DNA from: Siphonodentalium dalli
Lineage: Eukaryota > Mollusca > Scaphopoda > Gadilida > Siphonodentaliidae
Assembly (NCBI GenBank): GCA_032622095.1
Contig: CP136068.1
Span: 113,349,546-113,413,545 of the forward strand
Reading direction: 5' to 3'
DNA length: 64,000 nt
Shown one piece after another: positions 37,770 to 48,412 of the stretch. The position numbers were made by a program, and so were the translations under genes. Position 1 is the first letter of the stretch. Each line of letters opens with the position of its first letter. The notes beneath the pieces were generated by a model. It was not told the DNA's origin. It saw only the letters and a program-made list of their open reading frames with translations, and did not search any database.

Positions 37770-38355
37770 TGGCTGCGGACACACAGAGTGATGGCATATA
37801 GGTATGCCATCTTATTATGGTGGAGTTTGGTGACAATTTGTCATCATAATTACTATGCCATAGCTAGCCATGTTGCCGCTTCGAATTCGCACAATTAGTC
37901 TACCAAGCTCTACCAGCGTCGCGGTCGATCTCTTAATGATTTATCAACATGCAGGTCCTGTCGCTGTTGATCTTTACAGTGTTATATTTTTCATGCTAAA
38001 ATGCAAGTCCACTTGGTAACTTTGTGAATAACCCCTTTCTGCCAACAATCATGATTGCTCTTACTAAGAACAAATCTCCCGTCTTGTAATTTCTCAGCAA
38101 ATATAAGTCAGTCAAACTTAATGTATAAGTAGATAAATATGTATTGAGTTCATCTATCTATACGTAATGAGTAGAGATCAACCTTGGTGAAACACAATGG
38201 GTTAATTGGTCCAGTCGACTCATTGTGCGGAAACTCAACGGGCAACATGGCTAGCTATATGGCATATAGTAATTATGATGCCCAATTGTCAGTAAACTCC
38301 ACCATAATAAGATGACACACCTACTATGCTACTGAGGTACGTGTTTCCGCAGCCA
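37770..38355. mobile_element. TIR element with ~110-bp arms
   Basis: The left arm (TGGCTGCGGACACACAG ... CTCCACCATAATAAG inverse) and the right arm (CTTATTATGGTGGAG inverse ... GTGTTTCCGCAGCCA) bracket ~350 bp of unrelated DNA. There is no transposase. Confidence 0.7.
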
Positions 38356-39135
38356 ATTAGTTCGATAAAAAATTTCAGATCATGATGTCTCTATTGATAT
38401 CATGACTATCACAATAATTGTGATGAAAAAACGGTAATTTTGGGGCATCAAAGGAAGCCAAATTACATCGTTTCTAATATATATAGATTTTCCACATTTA
38501 TTTTCACACAATGAGCGCAAATAACTCTGATTTTTATCGGAAAACAGTGAAAAGTGTCAACAGTATGAAGATTGTATCACGCAGCACAGCAAGTTAGCCC
38601 AATAACATGCCTCGGAAATATCGTTTAAAAAGATTGCCCAATTATGTTATAATCACACTTAGGTCGATGACCTGTGTCGTCACTGCTATCAATTGGGTAT
38701 AACACATCGGGTATATAACTCATTTGTCAATAGACCAACCAGCAAACAAATTTCAGAGTAAAACACGTTCTACTACATTTACAAGATGCAATTTGTATGA
38801 TGGCTTATTCTGCTGGCTTGTTCGGAAGTTTTTTAATGTAATGAATATTCATTACATACATGTATGAAATTGACTTATCTCTAAGCTTCGAGAAACACTT
38901 TCAAAGAAATTTGAGTGTTGGTTGAAACTTTTACCACATATAAATCGAACATCAGCGTTTTGTTTGTTTGTTTGATTATTTGTTGTTGTTGTTGTTGTTG
39001 TTGTTTTTATTTATTTATTGAACATATATTCCTAAATACCTACTTGTGATACCTCAATGTGCATACAACTTATCATCTAAACCCGAATGCGAAAGAATCA
39101 CACACAGTGTATTAAGTGGGTTAACATGTACTTAC
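38356..39135. other. nothing recognised apart from a GTT microsatellite
   Basis: A short (GTT)n run lies at about 38983-39005; otherwise no supported feature. Confidence 0.4.
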
Positions 39136-39177
39136 TTTGCCCGCCGTTGCCTCCTGGATGATGTCCGGTTGGGTTGT
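39136..39177 (-). CDS. Gly/His-rich 42-nt exon candidate of - strand gene
   Basis: On the - strand, acceptor TTCTCAAAG (weak) and donor CAAA/GTAAGT bound 42 nt in phase 1-1, reading D-NPTGHHPGGNGGQ. Phase and divisibility by three match the other - strand exons. Confidence 0.4.
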
Positions 39178-40335
39178 CTTTGAGAACAATGGAATAGAAT
39201 GACAATGAAATATTAAATATCGTGAGGGTTCTCAAAGGTGAATCCGATCAGACGCCCCTAAATTACTATTTATTTGGCTTCGGGGGTAAAAAATATTTGA
39301 TTCGAGTCGAGGAACCTATCCATCAAAGCTCAGAGTGATCAGATATCGATTTTTGAAGTTTATTATTTCAATTGTTTTTGGCCCAGAAACACGAGGTCAA
39401 ACGGACGGTCTTGTAGATAAAGATGGATAACTCTAAAATCAAGTGGTTATTATTACCACTTGGTTTTAGAGTTATCCATCTTTATTTGAAAATAAGTGAA
39501 ATTTTGAATAAGCATAGGGTACATGCACGGGGATAGCGCAAAAATCACAAGAAGGCTTGATTCAATTGCGGTACCAAGATTCTGCCGGCCACGAAGCGGA
39601 CTATACAGTTCACTAAAGATATCTACAAATTAAAACTGATGTCATAAAATTTCAGAATTAAATTAAGACTGGTCAAATTAATCACAAGTAGGTAAAATTA
39701 TTAACGACAAATTTGACACAACCAATTTTAAGCTTTATAATAATTACTTTCTAACGAGTATAATTGTACAAATGAGTCGATGTTCGTGATTAGATGTTCC
39801 AAACGTGAGACATTTTCTTAGTAGACTAAGAACTACATCAAGATGACTCATTTCGTTTGTGTATAATTGTGAAGATATTCGGTGGTGCCGTGTTCATTGG
39901 AAATACTCAAATAATAATAACTCTTTTTTGTCTTTTGACATCCACCGACGATAATGTATCTAGATATGTTTTAGTAAATCAATCGTTACACAATAAACCC
40001 TGATATTTTTCTCGTTGCCATTTACATAATTTGGGAACGATTAAGCCTTCTTTATCACATAGTTAGCCCCTAAACCCGGCCTCATATGTTTAGTAAGAAA
40101 CACGTGTATTATCGGCACGCGCTGTGACGCAAGAGCTTAGCACAATGATATCGACAGCACTGCTGGAACTTTAGTATTATTAATTATAATATAATTATGA
40201 TATTCAATTTGTGTTGGGTTATTTAGTTGTGGCATTGGGTTGAACATGGTTGATAAGCGTGGTTGAACACTTTTGTCAATATAAAAAGACATATTTAAAA
40301 TGGAAATATATTTTTTCTTGAAGGTGTCTTTACTT
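39178..40335. other. non-coding; one short perfect palindrome
   Basis: 39418-39484 is a ~29-bp-arm hairpin (AAAGATGGATAACTCTAAAA and its complement). Nothing else is recognised. Confidence 0.5.
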
Positions 40336-40376
40336 ATGGAGCCCGGGAGGTGACATGGTAAATATATTTTATAATC

Positions 40377-40582
40377 CGTGCGCACGGATTAATAATCCGT
40401 GCGCACGAATTAATAATTCGTGCGCACGAATTAATAAACCGTGCGCACGAATTATTAATCCGTGCGCACGAATTACTAATTCGTGCGCACGAATTACTAA
40501 TTCGTGCGCACGAAATAGTAATCCGTGCGCACGAATTAATAATCCGTGCGCACGAATTAATAATCCGTGCGCACGGTTTAAC
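40377..40582. repeat. 21-bp palindromic tandem array (left)
   Basis: About ten units of AATCCGTGCGCACGAATTAAT or AATTCGTGCGCACGAATTAAT. Because the unit is near-palindromic and 7 codons long, both strands read an open seven-residue repeat. Confidence 0.95.
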
Positions 40583-41552
40583 ATATATAAATACTGTGCT
40601 ATCGGTAATTCAGTCAAAATGGCCTCACGCCTGCGGACTCCTTTACAACGCAGTTGCGACAACAAATTATGCATGAGAGTATGTTTGATACGTGGATGCT
40701 TCCGGTGGGGGGGGGTATATATGCGACCGTCTGCCAATAGGGCTACTTAGTTACAAATTATATTAGGCTGTGGTGTCCACGTGGGCTCACGATTGGAGTA
40801 TTTGTCCATATCGACCATGGTGACTAGTTAGTGTGCCCCCACTCGCGTGTAAGCCAGTTCCGGAGTGCACATGCATGTATACATATATAATCCGGGATGC
40901 TATGTGATGCTTACGGATAGTATATGGCAGTATATTTCACTCTCAAGTATACATGCATACTGGATCGTTGCGCAGTGACGACTGCACCGTACCGATATGA
41001 TATCAGGAATGGCGGAAATGGAGTGTAAGATGTAGGATACCCTCTTCAGCAAGACTAAATACTGAAAACATGCATCAGTATTTATTTTTGTGGAAGATGG
41101 AATGAGGGTCAATTAGGGAGTGGGGCTAAAGTGTCTTTCGCGGGCTGAGTTGAATATAATAGACCCATGTGTAAGCCAGTTCCGACTTAACAGTGTTTAC
41201 ATGTACGAGCATATATATGTGACCCGCGGTGCCTTGTGGTCACGGAGAGTATGAGTACCCCATGTTCCTTAACTCTATAATATAGATACCCATATGGATC
41301 GTTGTGCAGTGGTGGTTCCACCGTGCAATATGGCATGTATGGCATTGGAACAAAAGCTTTTGGTCCACCCCACCTGTTAACCACACCCGTACCACAAACA
41401 TGCCATGTTATAGGAACTCGCAAGTAAAACTCATCATAGGGCGACGATGGGTTATTATAGTCAGCAATGGTATTATGTTCAATTCAACATATAACGAAGA
41501 CACTTTATCCCCATTGACATTCCTTGGGAAATGCAAGGGGGGGGGGGGGGTT

Positions 41553-41781
41553 GTTAATCCGTGCGCACGAATTATTAATTCGTTTGCACGAATGATTATT
41601 TCGTGCGAACGAATTAATAATTCGTGCGCACGGAATATTAATTCGTGCGCACGAATTATTATTTCGTGCGCACGAAATACTAATTCGTGCGAACGAATTA
41701 TTATTTCGTGCGCACGAATTAATAATTCGTGCGCACGAATTATTAATTCGTGCGCACGGTTTATTAATCCGTGCGCACGGA
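41553..41781. repeat. 21-bp palindromic tandem array (right)
   Basis: About eleven units of the same repeat with more variants (TTCGTGCGAACGAATTATTA). Next to a G-homopolymer at 41539-41550. Confidence 0.95.
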
Positions 41782-41943
41782 TTATAAAATATATTTACCA
41801 TGTCACCTCCCGGGCTCCATATTTACTTCCTCTTTGGTCGTGATAAGAAAATAAATATTAATTTTGTGAAACCCTAGTCGTTTCGATATCGTTTTCCCTT
41901 GCTAAAATGTGATTGATTATGTGATATAATGGATCTAACATTC

Positions 41944-42068
41944 GTCGCAATTCTATACGAAATGTATTAACCTTGTGCACTAAACTCGATTCGTGCCTCG
42001 TCAAATTAGCTCGACTCTAATCGAATTTAGTGCAATCGGTTAATACATTTCGCATAGAATATTGCGAC
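41944..42068. repeat. palindrome
   Basis: ~55-bp arms (GTCGCAATTCTATACGAAAT at the left, its near complement at the right). Confidence 0.7.
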
Positions 42069-42109
42069 ACATTAGAGATCCTCTATTTTTGATCATACGG
42101 TATACTCAC

Positions 42110-42127
42110 GGTGATTGCCGTGCTCAT
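42110..42127 (-). CDS. 18-nt microexon candidate of - strand gene
   Basis: On the - strand: TTTTTCCATTTCAG acceptor, exon ATGAGCACGGCAATCACC, GTGAGT donor; phase 1-1 (D-E-H-G-N-H). A sister microexon (15 nt) at 30653-30667 shares ATG-GCACGG-A-ACC. Confidence 0.4.
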
Positions 42128-42249
42128 CTGAAATGGAAAAAAAGAGGAACTAAATTGAATTGTTGATTAGCATAGTCACATCGAAGTGGCAACATGCTGC
42201 ATCGTATATCTATATCTATATTTGCGAATATATGTGTCTCTGTGCTCTA

Positions 42250-43060
42250 TAGAATTTCACGGGGGACCATCTAGATGGAAACAAAAGGGTCTAACATGGG
42301 TAACTTTTTACGAAGAAGATAACGGTGTTCGTTAGAATTTGCTAAAGTGACGCCGTGAGGGGCAGAAGAGGGAGCATTGTTTTTATCGCCGATTTCCACC
42401 AAACTTATATATAATTACCACCATGATATGTGGAATCTACTAGTGTGGTTTAAAGATGTCAAAAGTTGTGCCGTTCGAGTCAGGGGTGCATGGAAGGGGA
42501 GAGGGTAACCAAAATTTATATAAATATTTTTAGCGCCGATTTCCACCAAATTGAACATACAGTTGTGCCGTTCGAGTCAGGGGTGCATGGAAAGGGAGAT
42601 GGTCACCAAAGTTGAAATAAATTTTAACGCCGATTTCCTCCAAATTGATACACATTCTTCTCCATGATACAAGGATTCTAATCGTGGGATTTAAAAACGC
42701 CAAATTGGGGCCGCTTGGATGGGAGATGGGGGCACTCAATTTGATAAGAGTTTGATTAGTCACCGATTACCACAAAACTTATACATAATAACCTCCATGA
42801 TGTCAGGAGTCTGATTGTGTGGTTTAAAGATGTCAAACGTTGGGCCTTTGAGTCATGTCTACAACGAGTGGGACAGGGACACCAAACATGATAAACACAA
42901 AATTTTAGTGCCGATTTCCACCAAATGGATTCATATTCTGCTCCATGATACGAGGAATCTAATCGTGTGGTTTAAATACGCCAAATCGGATGAGACGTGA
43001 GCACTATATTTTATACGAATTTGTCTATTAGCTGACTTCCAATTATATATATATTCATCT
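42250..43060 (-). repeat. ~138-bp diverged tandem array, inverse copy
   Basis: Inverse orientation of 19435-20125: units with CGCCGATTTCCACCAAA, CCATGATACGAGGAATCTAA and TGGTTTAAAGATGTCAAA recur every ~138-145 bp. The flank AGATGGAAACAAAAGGGTC matches the flank of the other copy. Confidence 0.65.
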
Positions 43061-43169
43061 TCATAATAATAATTTTTCAGAGTTTAGTGCAAAGCACATT
43101 AGCCGAAAAATATTGTATTCGCTGTTCGGGATAATGAGTGAGCGATTAATTATCGCTTCGTGCATGAAC

Positions 43170-43315
43170 AATGAAAACATATTTTTTTTATCATTTTTTT
43201 CATACATTCTTTAACAATTTTTGTCATTTTTTTAAATTTTTTCTTTCATTCTTTAACATTTTTTAATCATTTTTTATCATTGTTTCTTACATTCTTTAAC
43301 GATTTTGACAACATA
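43170..43315. repeat. AT-rich spacer-like sequence
   Basis: Runs of ACATTCTTTAACAATTTTT resemble (inverse) the AT-rich spacer of the hairpin MITEs, but no TIR or hairpin is present. Possibly a MITE remnant. Confidence 0.4.
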
Positions 43316-44083
43316 CCTCTGCACATGCATTTATTTTGCATATGGTTGCATTCTGCAATCTCAGCATGACTCGGGCAGAGTATCTCTTTGACACACTCGT
43401 TGTCCACACTGCACGAACATACATAAGCTGCAACATAAATTTGTATATATGTATATATTGTCAGTTCAGGTTGAGTGTGAATAGAAGTAACTCGAACGCT
43501 CTACCATCGTTGGGAATGGGTGCTTATATGGTATTTTAATTTGCCAGTTCGGTGTGAACATAAGTAAAGAATGCTGTCTTTGTTATGAAAGTTGTGCGGA
43601 AGATGGCGAATGGACACAGACTGACCTCCCGTCAGTGGTTCCGTGGGTATACCGTTCATCAGATTCGCCGGAACTCGGTTAGAAAAACAACATTTCCGGG
43701 CCGGGACCAATGCAGTGTAAACAATACTGCCGACGCTAATTGATGCTCTTTTAATCTTTCATATACATGTATATGTGGGTTGGAGAGAGTGGGGGGGGGT
43801 AGAAAATACAGTTTTATTTCAAATAAATTGTTCCCACAAATGGGCCTGTGATCCTTAGGCTGCAAGCTGAATGCAGGCTCCCAAGGGGGTCCGTTTAAGA
43901 TCAAAATGTGCCGCAAGCCCCCTTTAGTTTCAGTTAGTATATAGTAATATTTAAAGTAATATGCTGATTTTGTTTCGTTCAATGTGTGCATGCGTATATG
44001 TGGGGTGGGTGTGTGTAGAAATACAGTTTTAGTGAAATAAAGTGTTCTGCGGACACTAGAAAGTAACAAAGAACATTTGTATA

Positions 44084-44113
44084 CCCGTCATTTTGTGACG
44101 GGCAACCCCCTAG
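44084..44113 (+). mobile_element. Helitron 3' terminus
   Basis: Hairpin CCCGTCA-TTTTG-TGACGGG followed 8 nt later by CTAG and then T, the standard Helitron end. The upstream ~700 bp (from roughly 43450) would belong to that element; its 5' end was not located. Confidence 0.65.
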
Positions 44114-45247
44114 TATATATATAAAAACCCGTCTGTCTGTGTGTATGTCTGTGTGTGTATAACTCGGTCACGCTTTTTGGTGTGTTTATAACTTTTCAAC
44201 CATGCGTCCAACGTAGCCCAAATATGGACCACTGCCTACATTGTGCCGTAGAAGATGACTCACCAACTTTCAACGCCGTATTTCCACTCAAGTATACACT
44301 ATTTCTTATGACGTTTGTCGAAATGACGTCATATGACGTCGCACACAAACCCACACTTGCTTTGCTACTGTATAGATGAAACTTCCATGCGTTATATACC
44401 ATAACATTGGAAAAGGACGCAAAATTAGTTTGTCATTAGGTTGAGTGTGCATATAAGTAAAGGTGTTGATTGTGTCGTGGAAGTACATGTGTTGTAGGGT
44501 CGAACGTTCAACCATCGTTGGAAATTGATGCTATTTTAATTACTGTTGTGCCCCGAATACCCTCGAACTGAAGAATTGGTAGGCGTCCAGAGGACCAAAA
44601 ACTTTCGTACTAAACTATTGGCATCAATTTGTCATCAAGTTGAGTGTGCATATAATTAAAGATGTTGATTGTGTCGTGGAAGTGCATGGGTTGTAGAGTC
44701 GAACGTTCAATCATCGTTGGAAATGGGTGCTATTTTAATTATTGTTGTGAATTGGTAGGCGTCCAGAGGACCAGAAACTTTGGTACTAAACTATTGGCAT
44801 TAATCCACTAGGATACTTGCATAGTATATCCATTATGTCGCACACGAACTACCAGAACAGTGGTTCGATTATACCATATATAAGGGAATTGAAAGTTAAT
44901 TATTCATAATGTTCGTCATCAGGAATTCTGAAGTTGTTGGTGTGTGAGGCGTCCATGATATCAACCCATCGACTGGGCTCCCCGCATCAATGATGTCGCT
45001 GCTATCAACTGACGAATCCGCCTTAGAACAAACTGGCTACGCCTATGCGTGCACATATGCTGAGGCGGGGGGGGGGATACATTTCTTATTGAAATAAAGA
45101 GTTCCCACGCCGCCATGCCGTGACAAGAGAAGCATACTATTAGCCATTCCATTTCTAATATAAATAAGAATTTGACATGCACCCGAACACCAGAACGTAA
45201 CAAAGGACATTTTATTTACCCGTAATTTTTGACGGGCAATCTCCTAG
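44114..45247 (+). mobile_element. non-autonomous Helitron
   Basis: Begins in TATATATATAAAAACCCG directly at the 3' end of the preceding Helitron. It ends with hairpin CCCGT...ACGGG and CTAG before T (45219-45247). It contains a ~197-bp direct duplication (44429 and 44627, GTTGAGTGTGCATATAA). No Rep/helicase. Confidence 0.65.
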
Positions 45248-45252
45248 TTAAT

Positions 45253-45352
45253 ATATACGAATGGCGGTGTGTGTTGTCAATTTGTATACAACATTTGTAA
45301 AATATAACTATTTTGAGCAAGATTATTCTCCATTCTATATTTGATCACCCTA
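45253..45352 (-). repeat. dispersed repeat, fragment G
   Basis: Matches the right end of copies A and C (GAGCAAGATTATTCTCCATT, GATCACCCTACC). Confidence 0.6.
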
Positions 45353-45886
45353 CCAATAATTTTAAATTGTTTTGCGTTGAGTGCATATATCGGACCGCGT
45401 TTCTGTATTCTAGTATATATACATGTGTATAGGCATCAAGAGAGTTCGAATCAAATGAACGACCATGCATGTCATGCCCCGTGTATACAAATGACCGCTT
45501 TAAAGAGTACAAATTTCGAAGCAGATGTTCTAATATCGTGGACATGCACATATAAGCCAGACTGATTCCAGAGATGAATCAATTGATACAACAGCATAAT
45601 ATCAAATCTTTCACCAGACCATTATCGGATACTCCATCGGGAATTTCATTAATTTCCCGATATTTCCAATTAGGTCGCTTATTCTGAATATATATTATCC
45701 AGTTCAGTTTTGCGAATAAATACATTTGTACTCGCAAAACATATTCCTGGCCAACTCTCCTCATGCTGCCATGCACCTTTTCCTGTCTTAGAAAACCGAT
45801 GATAACTCAGCGTTAGCTACATTTTTTTTCAAATTTGTCTAAGTTAATCAAGATTTTCACAACTGCTGTGTACAGTCAATCTGTTG
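45353..45886. other. nothing recognised
   Basis: No supported exon or repeat. Confidence 0.35.
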
Positions 45887-46217
45887 TTAAAGTGATGTGA
45901 AACACTCCGGTAGGGTAATCATAATAGAAATGAAGAATAAACTTGCTCAAAGTAGTTATTTTTGTAAATTGTATATTCAAATTGAAGACACACGCCGTCA
46001 TTCTTATATATTAATTAAATGCAATGACTCTCGGTGGCCAACTCGTTTTCGTTAGTTTTTCTTCGAGAGTTGCGTCCCGAATCGAGAAGTAAATATTTAC
46101 AATTGAGCGTAGTTCGAATGATGTTTTCTATGGAGTGGTATGGTCGATTTGCTTGAATTTTTCGGCTATGTTAGTAAACGTTTACATTCCTCCAGTTGGC
46201 ATAGCGCCTGAAAATCG
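45887..46217 (+). repeat. dispersed repeat, copy H
   Basis: TTAAAGTGATGTGAAACACT start, CAGTTGGCATAGCGCCTGAA near the end; diverged from the 485-bp units. Confidence 0.7.
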
Positions 46218-46450
46218 ATTTCGCTTACAAATATGAGTAGAAAGTTTACTTAACTAGTTAAGTTGAACTAAAGTTTCTCAACAAATTTAGTCAACGTTGC
46301 TTGGATCTATAATTACACTAGCGTTGCGTTATGGGGTAGCTGGAAGACAGCACGATAGGGCTAGCTCCCCCAACAATATAGCGCATTACCTTATTATGTG
46401 TTACTGCCATTGTATAATTTAGGTGTGTATTGTATCCATGCAATATATAG

Positions 46451-46615
46451 ATAGAACCACATGAGTGTCTGGATTTTGACGAAATTATCGCACGAGATTT
46501 GTTGGCAGAGCGATACCTCTAGTGCGGGACGCAGTGCCGCGTGAGAGGTATCGCGTTGCGCCAACAAATCGAGTGGTGCGATAATTCGTCAAATCCAGAC
46601 ACTGATGCGGTTCTA
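46451..46615. mobile_element. palindromic MITE-like element
   Basis: Arms of ~75 bp (TAGAACCACATGAGTGTCTG at the left, its near complement at the right; inner AGCGATACCTCT / AGAGGTATCGCG). Confidence 0.75.
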
Positions 46616-47316
46616 TTTGTATTACATATCTCCGTATCATAGTAAGATGACTCACTGTCGTACATCTCCGGTACAGAACATGTGAATTTAATTGACTTGT
46701 AACACTGAATGAAATAGTTCCGTCGACAGATTGCACTAGTGCGATTCTGAGAATTATCACAGGCCTGGAAACTCGTGCGATCATGCGAATTACGTTGATA
46801 GATGTGTAATAAATACGGGGGCATCATAGCCACAGAACTGCCCAAAAACAACTCTCAAATTATCTAGAGTCACACCCCCGAATTCCTAATCTCCAGCTGT
46901 AATTTGAACCATGAATTACATATGATGGCATAAATTGTTGAGTAGGGTTACCGGAATGAGACCGGTGATGTAAAGATATGAACCACACACGGGATTTATG
47001 AAAAATAGGTATACATTCTGGGCATTCTCGATTTGTGCTTGTTACTTTTTCAGAATATTCACTGATAAAGAATGTTTGCAAAACAGTTTTTTGAGTGTGT
47101 GTGTGTGTGTGCCTGTTTTGATATGAATGTTGGAATTTGAACATAGAACCGAACAAATCTCGAGCTTATTCGAATAATTCAAGCATATGATTATGAAAAT
47201 ATAAGCTGTGTGATCAGGACAACAAATGCCGGTTCCATATGGTACAAATAATCTCTCAGATATATATTACGATTGCTTACAAGTAACCCCCATGCCACAT
47301 TTCAACCACACCGGCA
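46616..47316. other. nothing recognised apart from a GT microsatellite
   Basis: A (GT)n run lies at about 47095-47112. No gene is supported. Confidence 0.4.
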
Positions 47317-48099
47317 CCCCTGGTCAAGTGGTCCTGCTAATAATTATGCTATATGATGCTGGTAGGTCCTTCTGAATTGCTATGACAATGCTAGTGCAAA
47401 CTGATGTTGTTAACCCTTTGAGTGCCAGGTCGTTTTTTGTATCAACACATATACCCTGTGCCAATGCATTCTCTTATATATGCGAGTCGACCATATGTCT
47501 CCTAGCATATATAAGAGAATGCATTGGCCTAACATATTTTTATAATTTTTTTGTTTTTATAATTTTTACAATTTTAATAATGTATTCTTATATTCTTCAA
47601 CAGACTTATTTTGTAGGTTTAGGGCCCATGAGATCGGCCCCTGGCACTCAAAGGGTTAAGAAAATGTATCGTTAATTGTTCTAAAGTTGTTATTTTCGCG
47701 GTGTTTAGATAAACAGGACATATCAAGGAAAAGCCATTATGTGAATCAAACATTCAAAACCATATTATATACGTTGCGAAATATCTTAATACTGCACGGT
47801 TTGTAATACTGGTTGAATATGTTGTTGCAAATCGACTATAATCAAAAAGGCTATTCACGTCGGTTTTAAACACCAGCGCAGCCATTATTATTTATATATA
47901 TGTATGTGTGTGTGTTCTTGAATGTTTTGTACCGTTATGTATTCTCAATCGCTCGGATTAGCAAAACACCGTGAAAATGACAATTTAGAAAAAATAACGG
48001 TACTTGTTCGTAACGACATCAGTTTGCCCTGCCAGCACCATAGTAATTCGATTGGACCCACCAACACCATAGCAGACAAGCAGGACCACTTGACTGGTG
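47317..48099. mobile_element. TIR element, family CCTGGTCAAGTGGTCCTGC (copy 2)
   Basis: Inverted ends CCCCTGGTCAAGTGGTCCTG and CAGGACCACTTGACTGG. Inner blocks (TTGTTCTAAAGTTGTTATTT, AAAAATAACGGTACTTG) are also inverted. It carries the MITE 47410-47659. Confidence 0.75.
47410..47659. mobile_element. piggyBac-like hairpin MITE, short form
   Basis: TTAA both sides; TIRs CCCTTTGAGTGCCAGG and CTGGCACTCAAAGGG; one hairpin (47461-47527). The host element copy at 32014 shows the empty site (GATGCCGTTACGAAAA against GATGTTGTTAA...TTAAGAAAA), which fixes the insertion boundaries. Confidence 0.85.
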
Positions 48100-48133
48100 A
48101 GTTAATACAAGAAGTGACAAAGTGAATACTCAC

Positions 48134-48164
48134 CGACAAGGCACGCCAATAATAAAAGCTTCAT
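48134..48164 (-). CDS. signal-peptide exon of - strand secreted gene
   Basis: On the - strand, AAAATCACCATG starts a frame reading MKLLLLACLVG, cut after one base of the eleventh codon by the donor G/GTGAGT (phase 1). Short hydrophobic signal peptide. A TATAAATA box lies 53 nt upstream of the ATG. Phase-1 symmetric exons on the same strand follow at 42110, 39136, 34414 and 30653. A small secreted Gly/His-rich and Cys-rich protein is inferred; the 3' end of the gene was not found. Confidence 0.6.
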
Positions 48165-48216
48165 GGTGATTTTCTTGGAGTTTTGAGACAACTAAGGCAG
48201 AGTAACTCAATTGGTG

Positions 48217-48224
48217 TATTTATA
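48217..48224 (-). promoter_or_regulatory. TATA box of - strand secreted gene
   Basis: TATAAATA on the - strand, 53 nt before the start codon at 48164, leaving ~20-25 nt of 5' UTR. Confidence 0.55.
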
Positions 48225-48412
48225 CTGTCTGCCATACATCCAGTGAATACACCGATCCCTGAGCTGATAAGAATTTCACACTCCTTTTCTCCAAACTAGT
48301 TGTAGACACCTTGAACTTCTTATCAACTCGGTCAAAGCGTACTCCACTTTACCAAAACCTGGTATAGGATTAACTATACCCATGTTTTTGTTTGTTTTTT
48401 TTTGTGATACCC

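Larger units (their letters stand above)
40336..41821. mobile_element. TIR element whose ends are palindromic 21-bp arrays
   Basis: The outer inverted ends (TGGAGCCCGGGAGGTGACAT ... and its complement) are flanked by TA. Each end continues into a tandem array of self-complementary 21-bp units (TTCGTGCGCACGAATTAATAA type): 40377-40582 at the left, 41553-41781 at the right. The interior contains a diverged direct duplication (GTGTAAGCCAGTTCCG at 40848 and 41170). There is no transposase. The class is unclear; TA flanks suggest mariner-like or a Helentron-like satellite carrier. Confidence 0.75.

Noticed and set aside
40355-41843. Frames reading a repeated PCARINN or RAHGLLI peptide on both strands
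   Set aside because: Produced by the palindromic 21-bp repeat, 7 codons long; not evidence of a protein.
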